Assembly: GCA_025774935.1 (NCBI GenBank)
Contig: JALGZK010000020.1
Coordinates: 1-14,414 of the forward strand
Length of the DNA: 14,414 bases
Direction of reading: 5' to 3'
DNA from: a bacterium
Lineage (GTDB): Bacteria > Joyebacterota > Joyebacteria > Joyebacterales > Joyebacteraceae
Under the pieces are notes generated by a model. It was not told the origin of the DNA. It searched no databases and worked only from the letters and a program-made list of their open reading frames with translations. This document shows positions 7,441 to 14,274 of this stretch, in pieces; position 1 is the first letter of the stretch; the number at the start of each line of letters is the position of its first letter. Both the position numbers and the translations under genes were made by a program.

Positions 7441-7470
7441 GGGCTACCGCCGGCCGGGCCACCGCCGGCC
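7441..7470 (-). repeat. 15-bp tandem duplication spanning the rnhB stop codon
   Basis: Positions 7456-7470 and 7441-7455 are identical except at one base (7460 versus 7445). On the minus strand the first copy encodes GRRWP, and the second encodes GRR followed by TAG, so the only difference turns the TGG tryptophan codon into the stop codon of rnhB. Confidence 0.85.
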
Positions 7471-8517
7471 GGACATCCCGACCTTCGCGCGGACGTAGCA
7501 GCGCTTATAGAGAGACCGCAGCTTCGAGAGCTCGAAGGAGGCGAGCTCCTCTCTCACACGGGCTATCCTGAGGGCGATGGCCTCGAGCTCCTCGGCGGTC
7601 CCGGCGTCGAGGAGTTCGGAGCGGAACCAGAGGTAGTGCTCGGAGAAACCCCCGTCGGCGTCGAGCACCGTGCGGAAGGAGCGCCGGTGGATCTCGCAGG
7701 GCCCGAGCCTCGTCAGCGCCGCGAGGTGCTCGGGCGTCCCGTAGCCCTTGTGCTGAGCGAACCCGTACCCGGGGTAGTGCTCGTCGTACTCGAGGAGGAG
7801 CCTGTCCCTGGTCACCTTGGCGACGATCGAGGCCGCGGCGATCACGGTCGAGCTCTCGTCGCCGCCGTGGATCGCGGTCTGGGGCAGGTCGAGGTTGGGA
7901 ACTTCGTTCCCGTCGACCAAGACGTGATCGGGGATCTCGCCGAGGCCGGCCACGGCCTCGCGCATCGCCCGCTGCGTCGCCTTCAGGATGTTGATCTCGT
8001 CGATGACCTTCTCGGAGACGCTCGAGACTCCGACCGCGACGGCCTCGCTCGTGATGAGAACGAAGAGCTCCTCGCGCTTCTCCGGCGTCAGCTTCTTCGA
8101 GTCCTCGATCCCGCGAATCGAGAGGTCGCGCGGGAGAATGACCGCGGCAGCCGTCACGGGTCCCGCGAGCGGCCCGCGCCCGGCCTCGTCCACGCCCGCC
8201 ACGAGCCTGGCGCCCGTGGCCCAGAGCTCCTCTTCCGAGGTTCGCATCGCGGCCCGGTGGCTCGACTCCCAGGCGGCCGCAGCGCGCTCGCGGAGGAGGC
8301 GCGCGCATATCTCGCGGACGCCCTTCCGCGGGTCGGTCGAGAGCTCCCCCCAAAGAGGATCGCCGGGCTCCGGTGGAGCTCCGGCGACATGCTCTCGTAC
8401 TTCTCTGACGCTCATGCGCGAGATCGCCCGGCGCTCGACCGAGATGTCCACCTCACCGACACCGTCGGCGGCGTCGACTGCCGCCGTCTCCTCGACCCTC
8501 TTCTCGGTCTCCGCCAT
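7444..8517 (-). CDS. rnhB: Ribonuclease HII with N- and C-terminal extensions
   Basis: 357 residues, longer than the typical 200-260. It cleaves the RNA strand of RNA-DNA hybrids and starts removal of ribonucleotides from DNA. The catalytic acidic set is present: D110 and E111 in AGVDEAGRGPLAGPV, D202 in LVDGNEVP, D238 in AAASIVAKVTRDR. EDSKKLTPEKREEL and HKGYGTPEHLAAL are also family-typical. Residues 35-100 (MSVREVREHV ... ) resemble the substrate-binding N-terminal extension of Bacillus-type RnhB. Residues 1-34 and about 285-357 are extra; the C-terminal part looks helical, ending in an arginine-rich stretch. The ATG at 8517 is preferred over the one at 8415 because GGGAG lies upstream of the former and nothing similar precedes the latter. 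The gene lies 56 nt after rplS. Confidence 0.95.
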   Translation of the reverse strand: MAETEKRVEETAAVDAADGVGEVDISVERRAISRMSVREVREHVAGAPPEPGDPLWGELSTDPRKGVREICARLLRERAAAAWESSHRAAMRTSEEELWATGARLVAGVDEAGRGPLAGPVTAAAVILPRDLSIRGIEDSKKLTPEKREELFVLITSEAVAVGVSSVSEKVIDEINILKATQRAMREAVAGLGEIPDHVLVDGNEVPNLDLPQTAIHGGDESSTVIAAASIVAKVTRDRLLLEYDEHYPGYGFAQHKGYGTPEHLAALTRLGPCEIHRRSFRTVLDADGGFSEHYLWFRSELLDAGTAEELEAIALRIARVREELASFELSKLRSLYKRCYVRAKVGMSGRRWPGRR

Positions 8518-8549
8518 CGCCCGGGCTCTCCCGCGGGAGCGGCGCCCGA

Positions 8550-8566
8550 CCGGCCGTCTCGGCCGG
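8550..8566 (-). other. Small hairpin between rplS and rnhB
   Basis: A 6-bp stem, CCGGCC (8550-8555) with GGCCGG (8561-8566) around a 5-nt loop, sits 8 nt after the rplS stop. No U-tract follows on the minus strand, so it is not a convincing terminator. It could affect mRNA processing or partial polarity. Confidence 0.3.
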
Positions 8567-8573
8567 GCTCGGG

Positions 8574-8924
8574 CTACTGGATATCCTTCGCCTTCGTCTT
8601 CGCGGACTTCCCGGTCCTCTTCCTGAGGTAGTACAGCTTCGCGCGCCGCGCCTTGCCGCGGCGTGTCACGACGATGCTCTGGACGTTCGGCGAGCTCACG
8701 GGGAAGATCCTCTCCACGCCGATCCCCGACGTCACCCTTCGCACCGTGAACGTCTCGTTCGGACCGTTCCCCTGCCTCGCGAGGACCGTCCCCTCGAAGG
8801 CCTGCGTCCGCTCCTTCTCACCCTCACGGATGCGGACGTGCACGCGGACGGTGTCGCCGATGCTGAAGTCGGCTGCCTCGTCCCGCAGGAACCTCTGCTC
8901 GATCTCCTTCACCTTCTCGTTCAT
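8574..8924 (-). CDS. rplS: 50S ribosomal protein L19
   Basis: 116 residues, the normal length. L19 sits at the 30S-50S interface. Family signatures run the full length: [16 protein letters not shown] (20-35), [17 protein letters not shown] (38-54), [19 protein letters not shown] (58-76) and [17 protein letters not shown] (90-106). The ATG at 8924 is chosen because [13 protein letters not shown] fits the family start and AGGGGAG lies just upstream; the frame extends 14 codons further without support. It follows trmD by 38 nt, in the conserved rimM-trmD-rplS order. Confidence 0.98.
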   Translation of the reverse strand: MNEKVKEIEQRFLRDEAADFSIGDTVRVHVRIREGEKERTQAFEGTVLARQGNGPNETFTVRRVTSGIGVERIFPVSSPNVQSIVVTRRGKARRAKLYYLRKRTGKSAKTKAKDIQ

Positions 8925-8962
8925 CTCTGCTCCCCTGGTGTCCGGGACCTCGCGCTCCGCTC

Positions 8963-9742
8963 TCACCGCGACGCCGGGTCCTCTCGTTCTCCCTCTATCT
9001 CATCGAGTATCTCTCGATCCTCGTCCGTCATCTTCGTCTCGTTGAGAAGGTCGGGGCGCCTCTCGAGCGTCGCCCGGAGCGACTCCTTCCTCCTCCACCG
9101 CCTGATCCGCTCGTGGTTGCCCGAGAGCAGCACCTCGGGAACCCGCTCGCCCTTGTGCTCCTCGGGGCGCGTGTAGACCGGCGGGCCCAGCACTCCGTCG
9201 TAGAACGAATCCGTCTCGGCGCTCTCCATGTCTCCGAGGACCCCCGGCACAAGCCTGGCCACGGCGTCGACCACGATCGCCGCCGCCAGTTCGCCTCCAG
9301 TCAGGACGAAGTCCCCGATCGAGACCTCGTGCGTGGCGAGCGCGGTCACCCGCTCGTCGACTCCCTTGTAGCGCCCGCAGACGAGCACCACGTGCTCGAA
9401 GCCCGAGAGCTCCTCCGCGAGCGCGTGGTCGAAGAGCCTCCCGCGCGCCGAGAGGAGCACGACAGCGGGACCACGGCCGCCGGCTTCGCCACCTGCGTCC
9501 CCCGGAACGGTCTGCCCGAGGACGGAATCGAGTGCGTCAAAGATCGGTTCCGGCTTCATCACCATCCCGCTGCCGCCACCGTACTGGTAGTCGTCGGCGG
9601 TTCGGTGTGCGTCGGTCGCGTGGTCCCTGATGTTCGTGAGCCGGATCGACAGAAGTCCGCGCTCGCGGGCCTTCTGGAGTATGCTCTCGCTCAGCGGGCC
9701 CTCGAACATCTCGGGAAACAGCGTGAGAATGTCGATCCTCAC
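8963..9742 (-). CDS. trmD: tRNA (guanine-N1)-methyltransferase TrmD
   Basis: 259 residues, starting with GTG at 9742 (AGGGGG just upstream; 8 nt after the rimM stop). It methylates G37 of tRNAs using S-adenosylmethionine and so limits +1 frameshifting. The SPOUT trefoil-knot signatures are present: [13 protein letters not shown] (54-66), [11 protein letters not shown] (122-132), [13 protein letters not shown] (141-153), then DSFYDG (178-183), which carries the catalytic aspartate, and [19 protein letters not shown] (190-208). The family more often has CGRYEGIDER and [11 protein letters not shown], so K126 and S58 are mild variants. The last 25 residues are strongly acidic. Confidence 0.97.
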   Translation of the reverse strand: MRIDILTLFPEMFEGPLSESILQKARERGLLSIRLTNIRDHATDAHRTADDYQYGGGSGMVMKPEPIFDALDSVLGQTVPGDAGGEAGGRGPAVVLLSARGRLFDHALAEELSGFEHVVLVCGRYKGVDERVTALATHEVSIGDFVLTGGELAAAIVVDAVARLVPGVLGDMESAETDSFYDGVLGPPVYTRPEEHKGERVPEVLLSGNHERIRRWRRKESLRATLERRPDLLNETKMTDEDREILDEIEGEREDPASR

Positions 9743-9750
9743 CCGGCCCC

Positions 9751-10266
9751 CTATCTCAGGCCCTCGATCAGGTGAACCACCATCTTCGCGGCCACGACGT
9801 CCACTTCCCTCACCACTTCTTCCGTCGCGGGCAGCAGGATCTCGCCGTCCGCTCCTCTCACCACGTAGACGTCGTTCGCCGGCTGGTGCATCACCTCGGC
9901 CAGCTGCCCGAGGTGTTCCCCCTCTTCCGTGTAGACGTCGACCCCGAGGATGTCCTGAACGAACCAGCGGTCATCCCCGAGCTCCCCGACCTGCTCCCTC
10001 GAGAGCCAGAGAGTGTATCCCCTCAAGCTCTCGGCGGCATCTCGCGAGTCGAAGTCGGCGAACCAGACGATGAGCCGGCCCTTGTGCTCCCGGGCCTGCT
10101 CCACGACGAGGATCCTCTCCTCTCCCCGCCGCGTCGTCGTGCGCACCTCCATCCCGTCGACGACGAGTTCCAGGAGGTCGCCCTTGATGTCGACGACGAC
10201 TTCTCCCTTGATGCCGTGTGGCCGCATGACGGCGCCGGCCTCGATCCAGTTGTCGATTTCCTTCAT
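9751..10266 (-). CDS. rimM: Ribosome maturation factor RimM
   Basis: 171 residues, the usual size. RimM binds S19 on the 30S subunit and helps assemble the head domain. The N-terminal RimM domain opens with IEAGAVMRPHGIKGEVVV (8-25). The C-terminal PRC-barrel-like domain begins around WFVQDILGVDVYT (101-113) and includes QPANDVYVVRG and EILLPAT. The ATG at 10266 is chosen by alignment to the family start; its ribosome site (GGGA) is weak, but the upstream frame is arginine-rich and non-coding in character. It lies between khpA and trmD in the standard order. Confidence 0.95.
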   Translation of the reverse strand: MKEIDNWIEAGAVMRPHGIKGEVVVDIKGDLLELVVDGMEVRTTTRRGEERILVVEQAREHKGRLIVWFADFDSRDAAESLRGYTLWLSREQVGELGDDRWFVQDILGVDVYTEEGEHLGQLAEVMHQPANDVYVVRGADGEILLPATEEVVREVDVVAAKMVVHLIEGLR

Positions 10267-10315
10267 TCGGCAGTCCCGGGTCGGCCGGCCGCGGCCGAAA
10301 AAGCCAGATGGCTTC

Positions 10316-10609
10316 CTAGTCGATGATCTCGACGGTCGCCTTCTTCTCGTTCTTGGTCGCCGCCGCTCCGATGATCGCGCGGAGCGCCTTGGCGGTGCGA
10401 CCGTTCTTTCCGATGACGCGACCCTTGTCCTCGTCGGCAACCCTGACTTCGTAGACGATCATGTCGCCCTTCTGCGTCTGGGTCACCTGCACGTCATCGG
10501 GACTGGTGACGAGTCCGCGCGCCACGTACTCGACCAGCTCCTGGAGCGAGGACTCGATGTTGTCCACGCCTCCGGTGCTTTCGACGGTCTTGGTTTCGTC
10601 TTCGAACAT
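10316..10609 (-). CDS. khpA: KH-domain RNA-binding protein KhpA
   Basis: 97 residues; the family is usually 75-85, and the extra length is an acidic N-terminal segment of about 20 residues. KhpA is a small single-KH-domain RNA binder that in some bacteria pairs with KhpB/Jag and affects cell division and RNA fate. The core begins ELVEYVARGLV (24-34) and carries the KH signature GRVIGKNGRTAKALRAI (63-79), with the GxxG loop G67-G70, then KKATVEIID at the end. The ATG at 10609 has an AGG-type ribosome site upstream. It follows rpsP after an unusually long 191-nt gap. Confidence 0.94.
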   Translation of the reverse strand: MFEDETKTVESTGGVDNIESSLQELVEYVARGLVTSPDDVQVTQTQKGDMIVYEVRVADEDKGRVIGKNGRTAKALRAIIGAAATKNEKKATVEIID

Positions 10610-10800
10610 TTCTCGACCTTTCTGGGAGACTAGGTAGTCAATCTCCGGCCCGAAGGTCGTCAGGAGGGCCGGCCGGCGTTTCCGCCGGACGCTTCTGCCG
10701 GCGCCTCTGGCACGGAGTTGTCTCCTTCGCCTTTCCCCCTTTACGTGGTCTCACATGCGTACGGATCGGGGTCGGGGGCGACACCCTTCTCTTCGGGCGC
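10610..10800 (-). other. rpsP-khpA intergenic region with decayed tail-like frame and GAAA hairpin
   Basis: This 191-nt spacer is the longest within the operon. Read in the rpsP frame past its TAG stop it gives APEEKGVAPDPDPYACETT, then TAA at 10743-10741, then a stretch containing VPEAPAEASGG, then TGA at 10662-10660. That composition matches the Ala/Pro/Glu tail of S16. A 6-bp hairpin, CCGGCG-GAAA-CGCCGG on the minus strand, lies at 10688-10673 with no U-tail. No convincing separate gene or promoter is seen. Confidence 0.5.
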
Positions 10801-11496
10801 CTACTCCTTTGTCTCCTTGGCCCCCTCGTCGGCCGAAGCCTCCGCCGGAACCTCAGCCGTCTCCAGTTCTGCCGCCGGTTCGGCAGCCGCCTCTTCGGGT
10901 GCTTCGTCAGCGGGTGCGGGCTCTTCCGGCGCCTCGGGCGCGGCCTCGGGCTCGGCCGCCTCGACGGCCTCCCCCGTGGTCTTCTCGACCGGTGTCTCGG
11001 GAGCCTCCTCAGCCGGCGTCTCGGGAGCCTCCTCGGCGGTCGCCTCGGTGGTCTCCTCGGCCGGCGTCTCGGCGGGCTCCTCGGTCGTCTCCTCGGCCTT
11101 CGCCTCTTCGGCCTTCTCCTCGGCCTTCCGCGCCTTGGCCTCCTCCTTCTTCCTCCGCTGCATCGACGCCTGCGCCTCGAGGCGCTTCCGGGCGTCGTCC
11201 TCGATGTGCCTGAGCTCATCGAGCGACTTGCCCTTCTTCACCTCGTGCCAGGTCTGCATGATGCCGATGCGGGAGAACAGGGACCTCACCGTCTCGGACG
11301 GCTGGGCTCCCTTCCCGAGCCACCCGATCGCCTTCTCGGTGTCGACCTTGATGTCGGGCGGATTCTTGAGGGGATCGTAGTAGCCGAGCTGCTCGATGAA
11401 CCGCCCGTCCCTCGGCGCCCTCGAATCGGCGGCGACGATCCGGAAGAAGGCCATGTGCTTTGCGCCCTTCCGCTGAAGCCTCAGTCTAACTGCCAC
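10801..11496 (-). CDS. rpsP: 30S ribosomal protein S16 with long acidic C-terminal tail
   Basis: 231 residues, whereas S16 is normally 80-100. Residues 1-85 are the conserved ribosomal domain (VRLRLQRKGAKHMAFFRIVA, APRDGRFIEQLGYYDP, WLGKGAQPSETVRSLF). Residues 95-133 look like a charged helix rich in Lys, Arg and Glu. Residues 134-231 are low complexity, mostly Glu, Ala, Pro and Thr, with units such as EETTEEPAETPAEETTE and EAPETPAEEAPETP. From 131 to 231 I count 36 acidic and 4 basic residues. The start is GTG at 11496 with GGAGG 7 nt upstream. Long S16 tails occur in some FCB bacteria; the function here is unknown. The tail should be disordered and could reach the subunit surface or bind cationic partners. 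Confidence 0.97.
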   Translation of the reverse strand: MAVRLRLQRKGAKHMAFFRIVAADSRAPRDGRFIEQLGYYDPLKNPPDIKVDTEKAIGWLGKGAQPSETVRSLFSRIGIMQTWHEVKKGKSLDELRHIEDDARKRLEAQASMQRRKKEEAKARKAEEKAEEAKAEETTEEPAETPAEETTEATAEEAPETPAEEAPETPVEKTTGEAVEAAEPEAAPEAPEEPAPADEAPEEAAAEPAAELETAEVPAEASADEGAKETKE

Positions 11497-11586
11497 CTGC
11501 TATCCTCCTCCTCGTTCCGGTCTACGAACGCTCTTCCCTGTTTCGTCTCCGGTCTCGTGTGCGGCCTCGTTCGGTCCGCCCCGGAC

Positions 11587-12915
11587 TCACATCCCGAAGG
11601 GCGGCGAGATGGGGACCTTACCAGTCTTCCCCATCTTCCCGAACTGCTTCATCATCTTCTTCATCGTCTCGAACTGCTTCAGGAGACGGTTCACGTCCTG
11701 CACGCTCGTCCCGCTGCCCCGTGCGATCCTCTTCCGCCTGCTCCCGTCGAGGATGCTCGGGTGGCGGCGCTCCTCCGGCGTCATCGAGTTGATGATCGCC
11801 TCGACCCTGCCGAGCGCGCCCTCGTCCACGTCAATCTTCCCGACCTTGCTCATCCCGGGGATCATCCCCATGAGCTGGTCCAGGGGGCCCATCTTCTTCA
11901 CGGCCTGGAGCTGCTCGAAGAAGTCCTCCAGGGTGAAGCTCTGCTTCAGGAGCTTCTCCTCGAGCTTCGCCGCCTGCTCGAGATCGGCCGACTCCTGCAC
12001 CCGCTCGACGAGCGTCACGACGTCGCCCATGCCGAGGATCCGCGACGCCATGCGGTCCGGGTGGAACGTCTCGAGCGCGTCGAGCTTCTCGCCCACGCCC
12101 GCGAACTTGATCGGCTTCCCCGTCACCGCCCGCAGCGAGACGGCCGCGCCCCCGCGCGTGTCGCCGTCGAGCTTGGAGAGGACCGCCCCCGTGAAGTCGA
12201 GGCGCTCGACGAACTCGCCCGCGACGTTCACTGCGTCCTGCCCGGTCATGCTGTCGAGGACGAGCAGCACTTCCTCCGGCGAAGTCGACTCCCGGATCCG
12301 CTCGAGCTCGACCATCATCTCCTCGTCGACGTGGAGTCTCCCGGCGGTGTCCAGGATAGCCACGTCCGCCCCGCCCGACCGCGCCTCGGCGACCGCTCCC
12401 TCGCAGATCGTGACCGGATCGGTCCCCGCCGCCCCGCGGTAGGCCGGGACCCCGAGCTGCGCCGCGAGCTTCTCGAGCTGGTCCTGGGCGGCCGGCCTGT
12501 ACGTGTCGGCCGCGACCAGGAGCGGGCTCTTGCCGCGCTTCCGGAGGTACCGCGCGAGCTTCGCGCAGAAGGTCGTCTTGCCCGAGCCCTGGAGGCCGAC
12601 GACCATGATCACGGCCGGCGACGCCGACGGCATCCGGAACGGCTCGCCTTCACCGCCGAGGAGCCGAACGAGCTCCTCGTGCACGACCTTCACCACCTGC
12701 TGCCCCGGAGTGACGCTCCGAAGCACCTCGTCGCCGATCGCGCGCGCCTTCACGTCCTCGACGAAGCTCCGCGCGACCTTGAAGTTGACGTCCGCCTCGA
12801 GGAGCGCTCTCCGAACCTCGCGGAGGGCCTCCTCGACGTTGGCCTCCGTCAGCTTGCCCCGCCCGGTCAGCGTCCTGAAGGCGTTCTGGAATCGCTCCGA
12901 AAGCTGGTCGAACAT
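11587..12915 (-). CDS. ffh: Signal recognition particle GTPase Ffh (SRP54)
   Basis: 442 residues, the usual size. Ffh binds signal sequences on the ribosome and, with 4.5S RNA and FtsY, delivers nascent chains to the membrane. The N domain covers 1-90. The G domain has the P-loop GLQGSGKTT (107-115), DTYRPAAQDQL (137-147), DTAGR (189-193), SKLD (247-250, where TKLD is more common) and GVGEK (273-277). The M domain (about 300-430) has KMGPLDQLMGMIPGM (341-355), INSMTPEERRHPSIL and the RNA-binding SRRKRIARGSGTS (392-404). The ATG at 12915 opens the canonical MFDQLSERF. It is the first gene of the operon; a promoter is seen about 110 nt upstream. No 4.5S RNA gene is visible nearby. Confidence 0.98.
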   Translation of the reverse strand: MFDQLSERFQNAFRTLTGRGKLTEANVEEALREVRRALLEADVNFKVARSFVEDVKARAIGDEVLRSVTPGQQVVKVVHEELVRLLGGEGEPFRMPSASPAVIMVVGLQGSGKTTFCAKLARYLRKRGKSPLLVAADTYRPAAQDQLEKLAAQLGVPAYRGAAGTDPVTICEGAVAEARSGGADVAILDTAGRLHVDEEMMVELERIRESTSPEEVLLVLDSMTGQDAVNVAGEFVERLDFTGAVLSKLDGDTRGGAAVSLRAVTGKPIKFAGVGEKLDALETFHPDRMASRILGMGDVVTLVERVQESADLEQAAKLEEKLLKQSFTLEDFFEQLQAVKKMGPLDQLMGMIPGMSKVGKIDVDEGALGRVEAIINSMTPEERRHPSILDGSRRKRIARGSGTSVQDVNRLLKQFETMKKMMKQFGKMGKTGKVPISPPFGM

Positions 12916-13026
12916 GCGCGCTCACCGACTCCGGTCGCTGGACATACAAAAACACATGCCCGGGCAGAGCCTCTTCGACTCCTGGAGCCGATGGGACTCC
13001 GGGCTTGCAAGTGGTTGAGCCTTCAG

Positions 13027-13055
13027 AATATATCAAAGACCGGGGTGTCACGCAA
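13027..13055 (-). promoter_or_regulatory. Sigma70-type promoter for the ffh operon
   Basis: On the minus strand, -35 TTGCGT (13055-13050) is followed after 17 nt by -10 TATATT (13032-13027). The -10 matches five of six consensus bases; the -35 is weak (three of six). Its AT-rich -10 stands out in a GC-rich region. The predicted start is near 13020, giving a leader of about 105 nt before ffh. It lies directly after the terminator of the upstream gene. Confidence 0.5.
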
Positions 13056-13058
13056 GCG

Positions 13059-13096
13059 AAAAGGACGTCCCCGGAGGCCTCCGCCGGGCCCGTCCT
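13059..13096 (-). terminator. Intrinsic terminator of the PKD-domain gene
   Basis: On the minus strand AGGACG (13096-13091) pairs with CGTCCT (13067-13062). A 2x2 internal loop and five more pairs (13088-13084 with 13074-13070) lie inside, with a 9-nt loop. The stem runs into TTTT then C. It ends just before the ffh promoter, so it insulates the operon from the upstream gene. Confidence 0.65.
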
Positions 13097-13144
13097 GGGG
13101 GTTCGAGGGCTCAACAGCGCAGACGTGGCTCCCGGACGTGCAGA

Positions 13145-13167
13145 AGGGCGGCCCGCAGGACCGCCCT
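13145..13167 (-). other. Hairpin after the PKD-domain gene, possible first terminator
   Basis: A perfect 7-bp stem, AGGGCGG (13145-13151) with CCGCCCT (13161-13167), encloses a 9-nt loop. On the minus strand it is followed by TTCTGC, a poor U-tail. It may act together with the stronger terminator further along, or protect the mRNA 3' end. Confidence 0.4.
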
Positions 13168-13233
13168 CCTGTTGTCCGTCGGATCTGCTATGAACATCGC
13201 GCCGTCCCGCTCCGAGCGGTCCGGCGCCCGAGC

Positions 13234-14274
13234 CTACCGGTAGATGCCCTTGATGGCGCCCCAGGACTGGGACTCCACCGGCGAGCAGTCGATCACGGTG
13301 TACGTCTGGCAGCAGGACACGTTCCCGTCGTTGTCGGTGACGCAAAGGGTCACGATGAAGAACCCGTCGTCCTGGTAGAGGTGGGTCGGGTTCGGCCCCG
13401 AGCCGACACCGCCGTCGCCGAAGTCCCAGTCGTAGCTCACGATCTCGCCGTCGGGATCGGACGAAGCGGAGCCGTCGAACTCGATCGGAACGTGCGCGTT
13501 GCCCCAGTACGGACCGCCGATCTCGCAGATCGGGGGCTCACCCGAGCTGGGCTCGATCCTGTAGCAGAAGTTGTCGAAGCCGACTCCGCCCGGGTCGTCG
13601 TTGTGGATCGAGATGCCGCCTATGTCGGCGGCGCCGCCGATCCTCCGGAACGCGACCGTCCTCTCGTAGAGATCGGTCAGAATGAACGTGTCGAGGTGGG
13701 TGCCATCCCGCTTGAAGAAGTTCACCCAGGCGTTGCCGTGGTTCCCGCCCATGACGTCGAACCCGATCATCGACTGGTCGACGTCGAAGAGGACCGCTAT
13801 GGCTCCCTCCCCGAGCGCCGAGAAGCTCGGCCACTGCAGGTAACCGAGCCCTCCGCAGATCTGGCTGTGCCAGCTGTCGTCATACGCGACGGCGAGGTTC
13901 TCCAGCGGCGGACCGGCCATGAGCGCGAGGGGGCCCACGGGAAGCTCCGTGAGAACATCGTGGTCGCCGTTCACGACCACGACCTGCCCGTCGAAGCGCT
14001 CGCCGAAGTCCGCGCCCGCGACGGAGATCAGCTCGTCGTAGTTCGTTCCCGGCGGAGGACCCCCCGGAAGAAGCTCGAACGTGATGAACGCCTCGCACGA
14101 GAGCGAATCCGGTGACATCGTCGCGATGTTGCCGTCGAGCGACCCCTCCGGCACGCTGGCCGGCAGCATCGACTCGCCGTCCGGATCGAACATGTCGCCC
14201 GCGGCAGCGACCCCCGCCCCAAGGACCAGGACCGCCATTGCCAGCCAGACGACGGTTGGCGTGATCTTAGCCAT
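13234..14274 (-). CDS. Exported PKD-domain protein with C-terminal WGAIKGIYR tag
   Basis: 346 residues. The ATG at 14274 has a strong ribosome site (GGAGGAG, 8 nt spacing) and opens a signal peptide (1-25, ending VAAAG). Residues 57-240 form a putative jelly-roll-like domain of the kind seen in lectin-like exported proteins: ITFELLPGGPPPGTNYDEL near its start and GGISIHNDDPGGVGFDNFCY at its end. Residues 248-329 are a PKD domain with the signature YDWDFGDGG (281-289). The final segment, CSPVESQS followed by WGAIKGIYR, nearly repeats the end of the protein at 2121-2780. There are eight cysteines in the mature part. PKD domains usually mediate protein or carbohydrate contacts on surfaces. No promoter is obvious in the 140 nt to the window edge, where a 6-bp hairpin (14309-14325) is seen. 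Confidence 0.88.
   Translation of the reverse strand: MAKITPTVVWLAMAVLVLGAGVAAAGDMFDPDGESMLPASVPEGSLDGNIATMSPDSLSCEAFITFELLPGGPPPGTNYDELISVAGADFGERFDGQVVVVNGDHDVLTELPVGPLALMAGPPLENLAVAYDDSWHSQICGGLGYLQWPSFSALGEGAIAVLFDVDQSMIGFDVMGGNHGNAWVNFFKRDGTHLDTFILTDLYERTVAFRRIGGAADIGGISIHNDDPGGVGFDNFCYRIEPSSGEPPICEIGGPYWGNAHVPIEFDGSASSDPDGEIVSYDWDFGDGGVGSGPNPTHLYQDDGFFIVTLCVTDNDGNVSCCQTYTVIDCSPVESQSWGAIKGIYR

Larger units (their letters stand above)
12916..13233. other. 318-nt non-coding region between the PKD gene and ffh
   Basis: No coding signal is seen on either strand. Going in the minus direction from the PKD gene stop it contains a 7-bp hairpin (13167-13145), a terminator with a T4 tail (13096-13059), the ffh promoter (13055-13027), and a leader that can fold into a branched structure closed by GCCCGG/CCGGGC (13004-12999 with 12963-12958). 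Five T residues follow at 12952-12948. No 4.5S RNA or tRNA is recognised in it. Confidence 0.6.

Noticed and set aside
10638-11219. 193-codon minus-strand frame overlapping rpsP and its downstream gap
   Set aside because: It is the shifted frame of the repetitive S16 tail, giving arginine/proline repeats; there is no ribosome site and no homology signal.
13097-13110. tRNA T-loop-like GGTTCGAG
   Set aside because: The flanking bases cannot form a T-stem (GGGG faces GGGC), and no acceptor or anticodon arms are present.
12916-13233. Possible 4.5S SRP RNA gene next to ffh
   Set aside because: The conserved SRP RNA tetraloop region (a CAGG ... GGAAGG-type motif) is not found in the gap on either strand.
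11206-14115. A 969-codon open frame on the plus strand opposite rpsP, ffh and the PKD gene
   Set aside because: It lies antisense to clearly recognised genes and its translation is Arg/Leu/Glu/Asp-rich with no family signal. Long antisense frames are expected when GC-rich codons limit stops.
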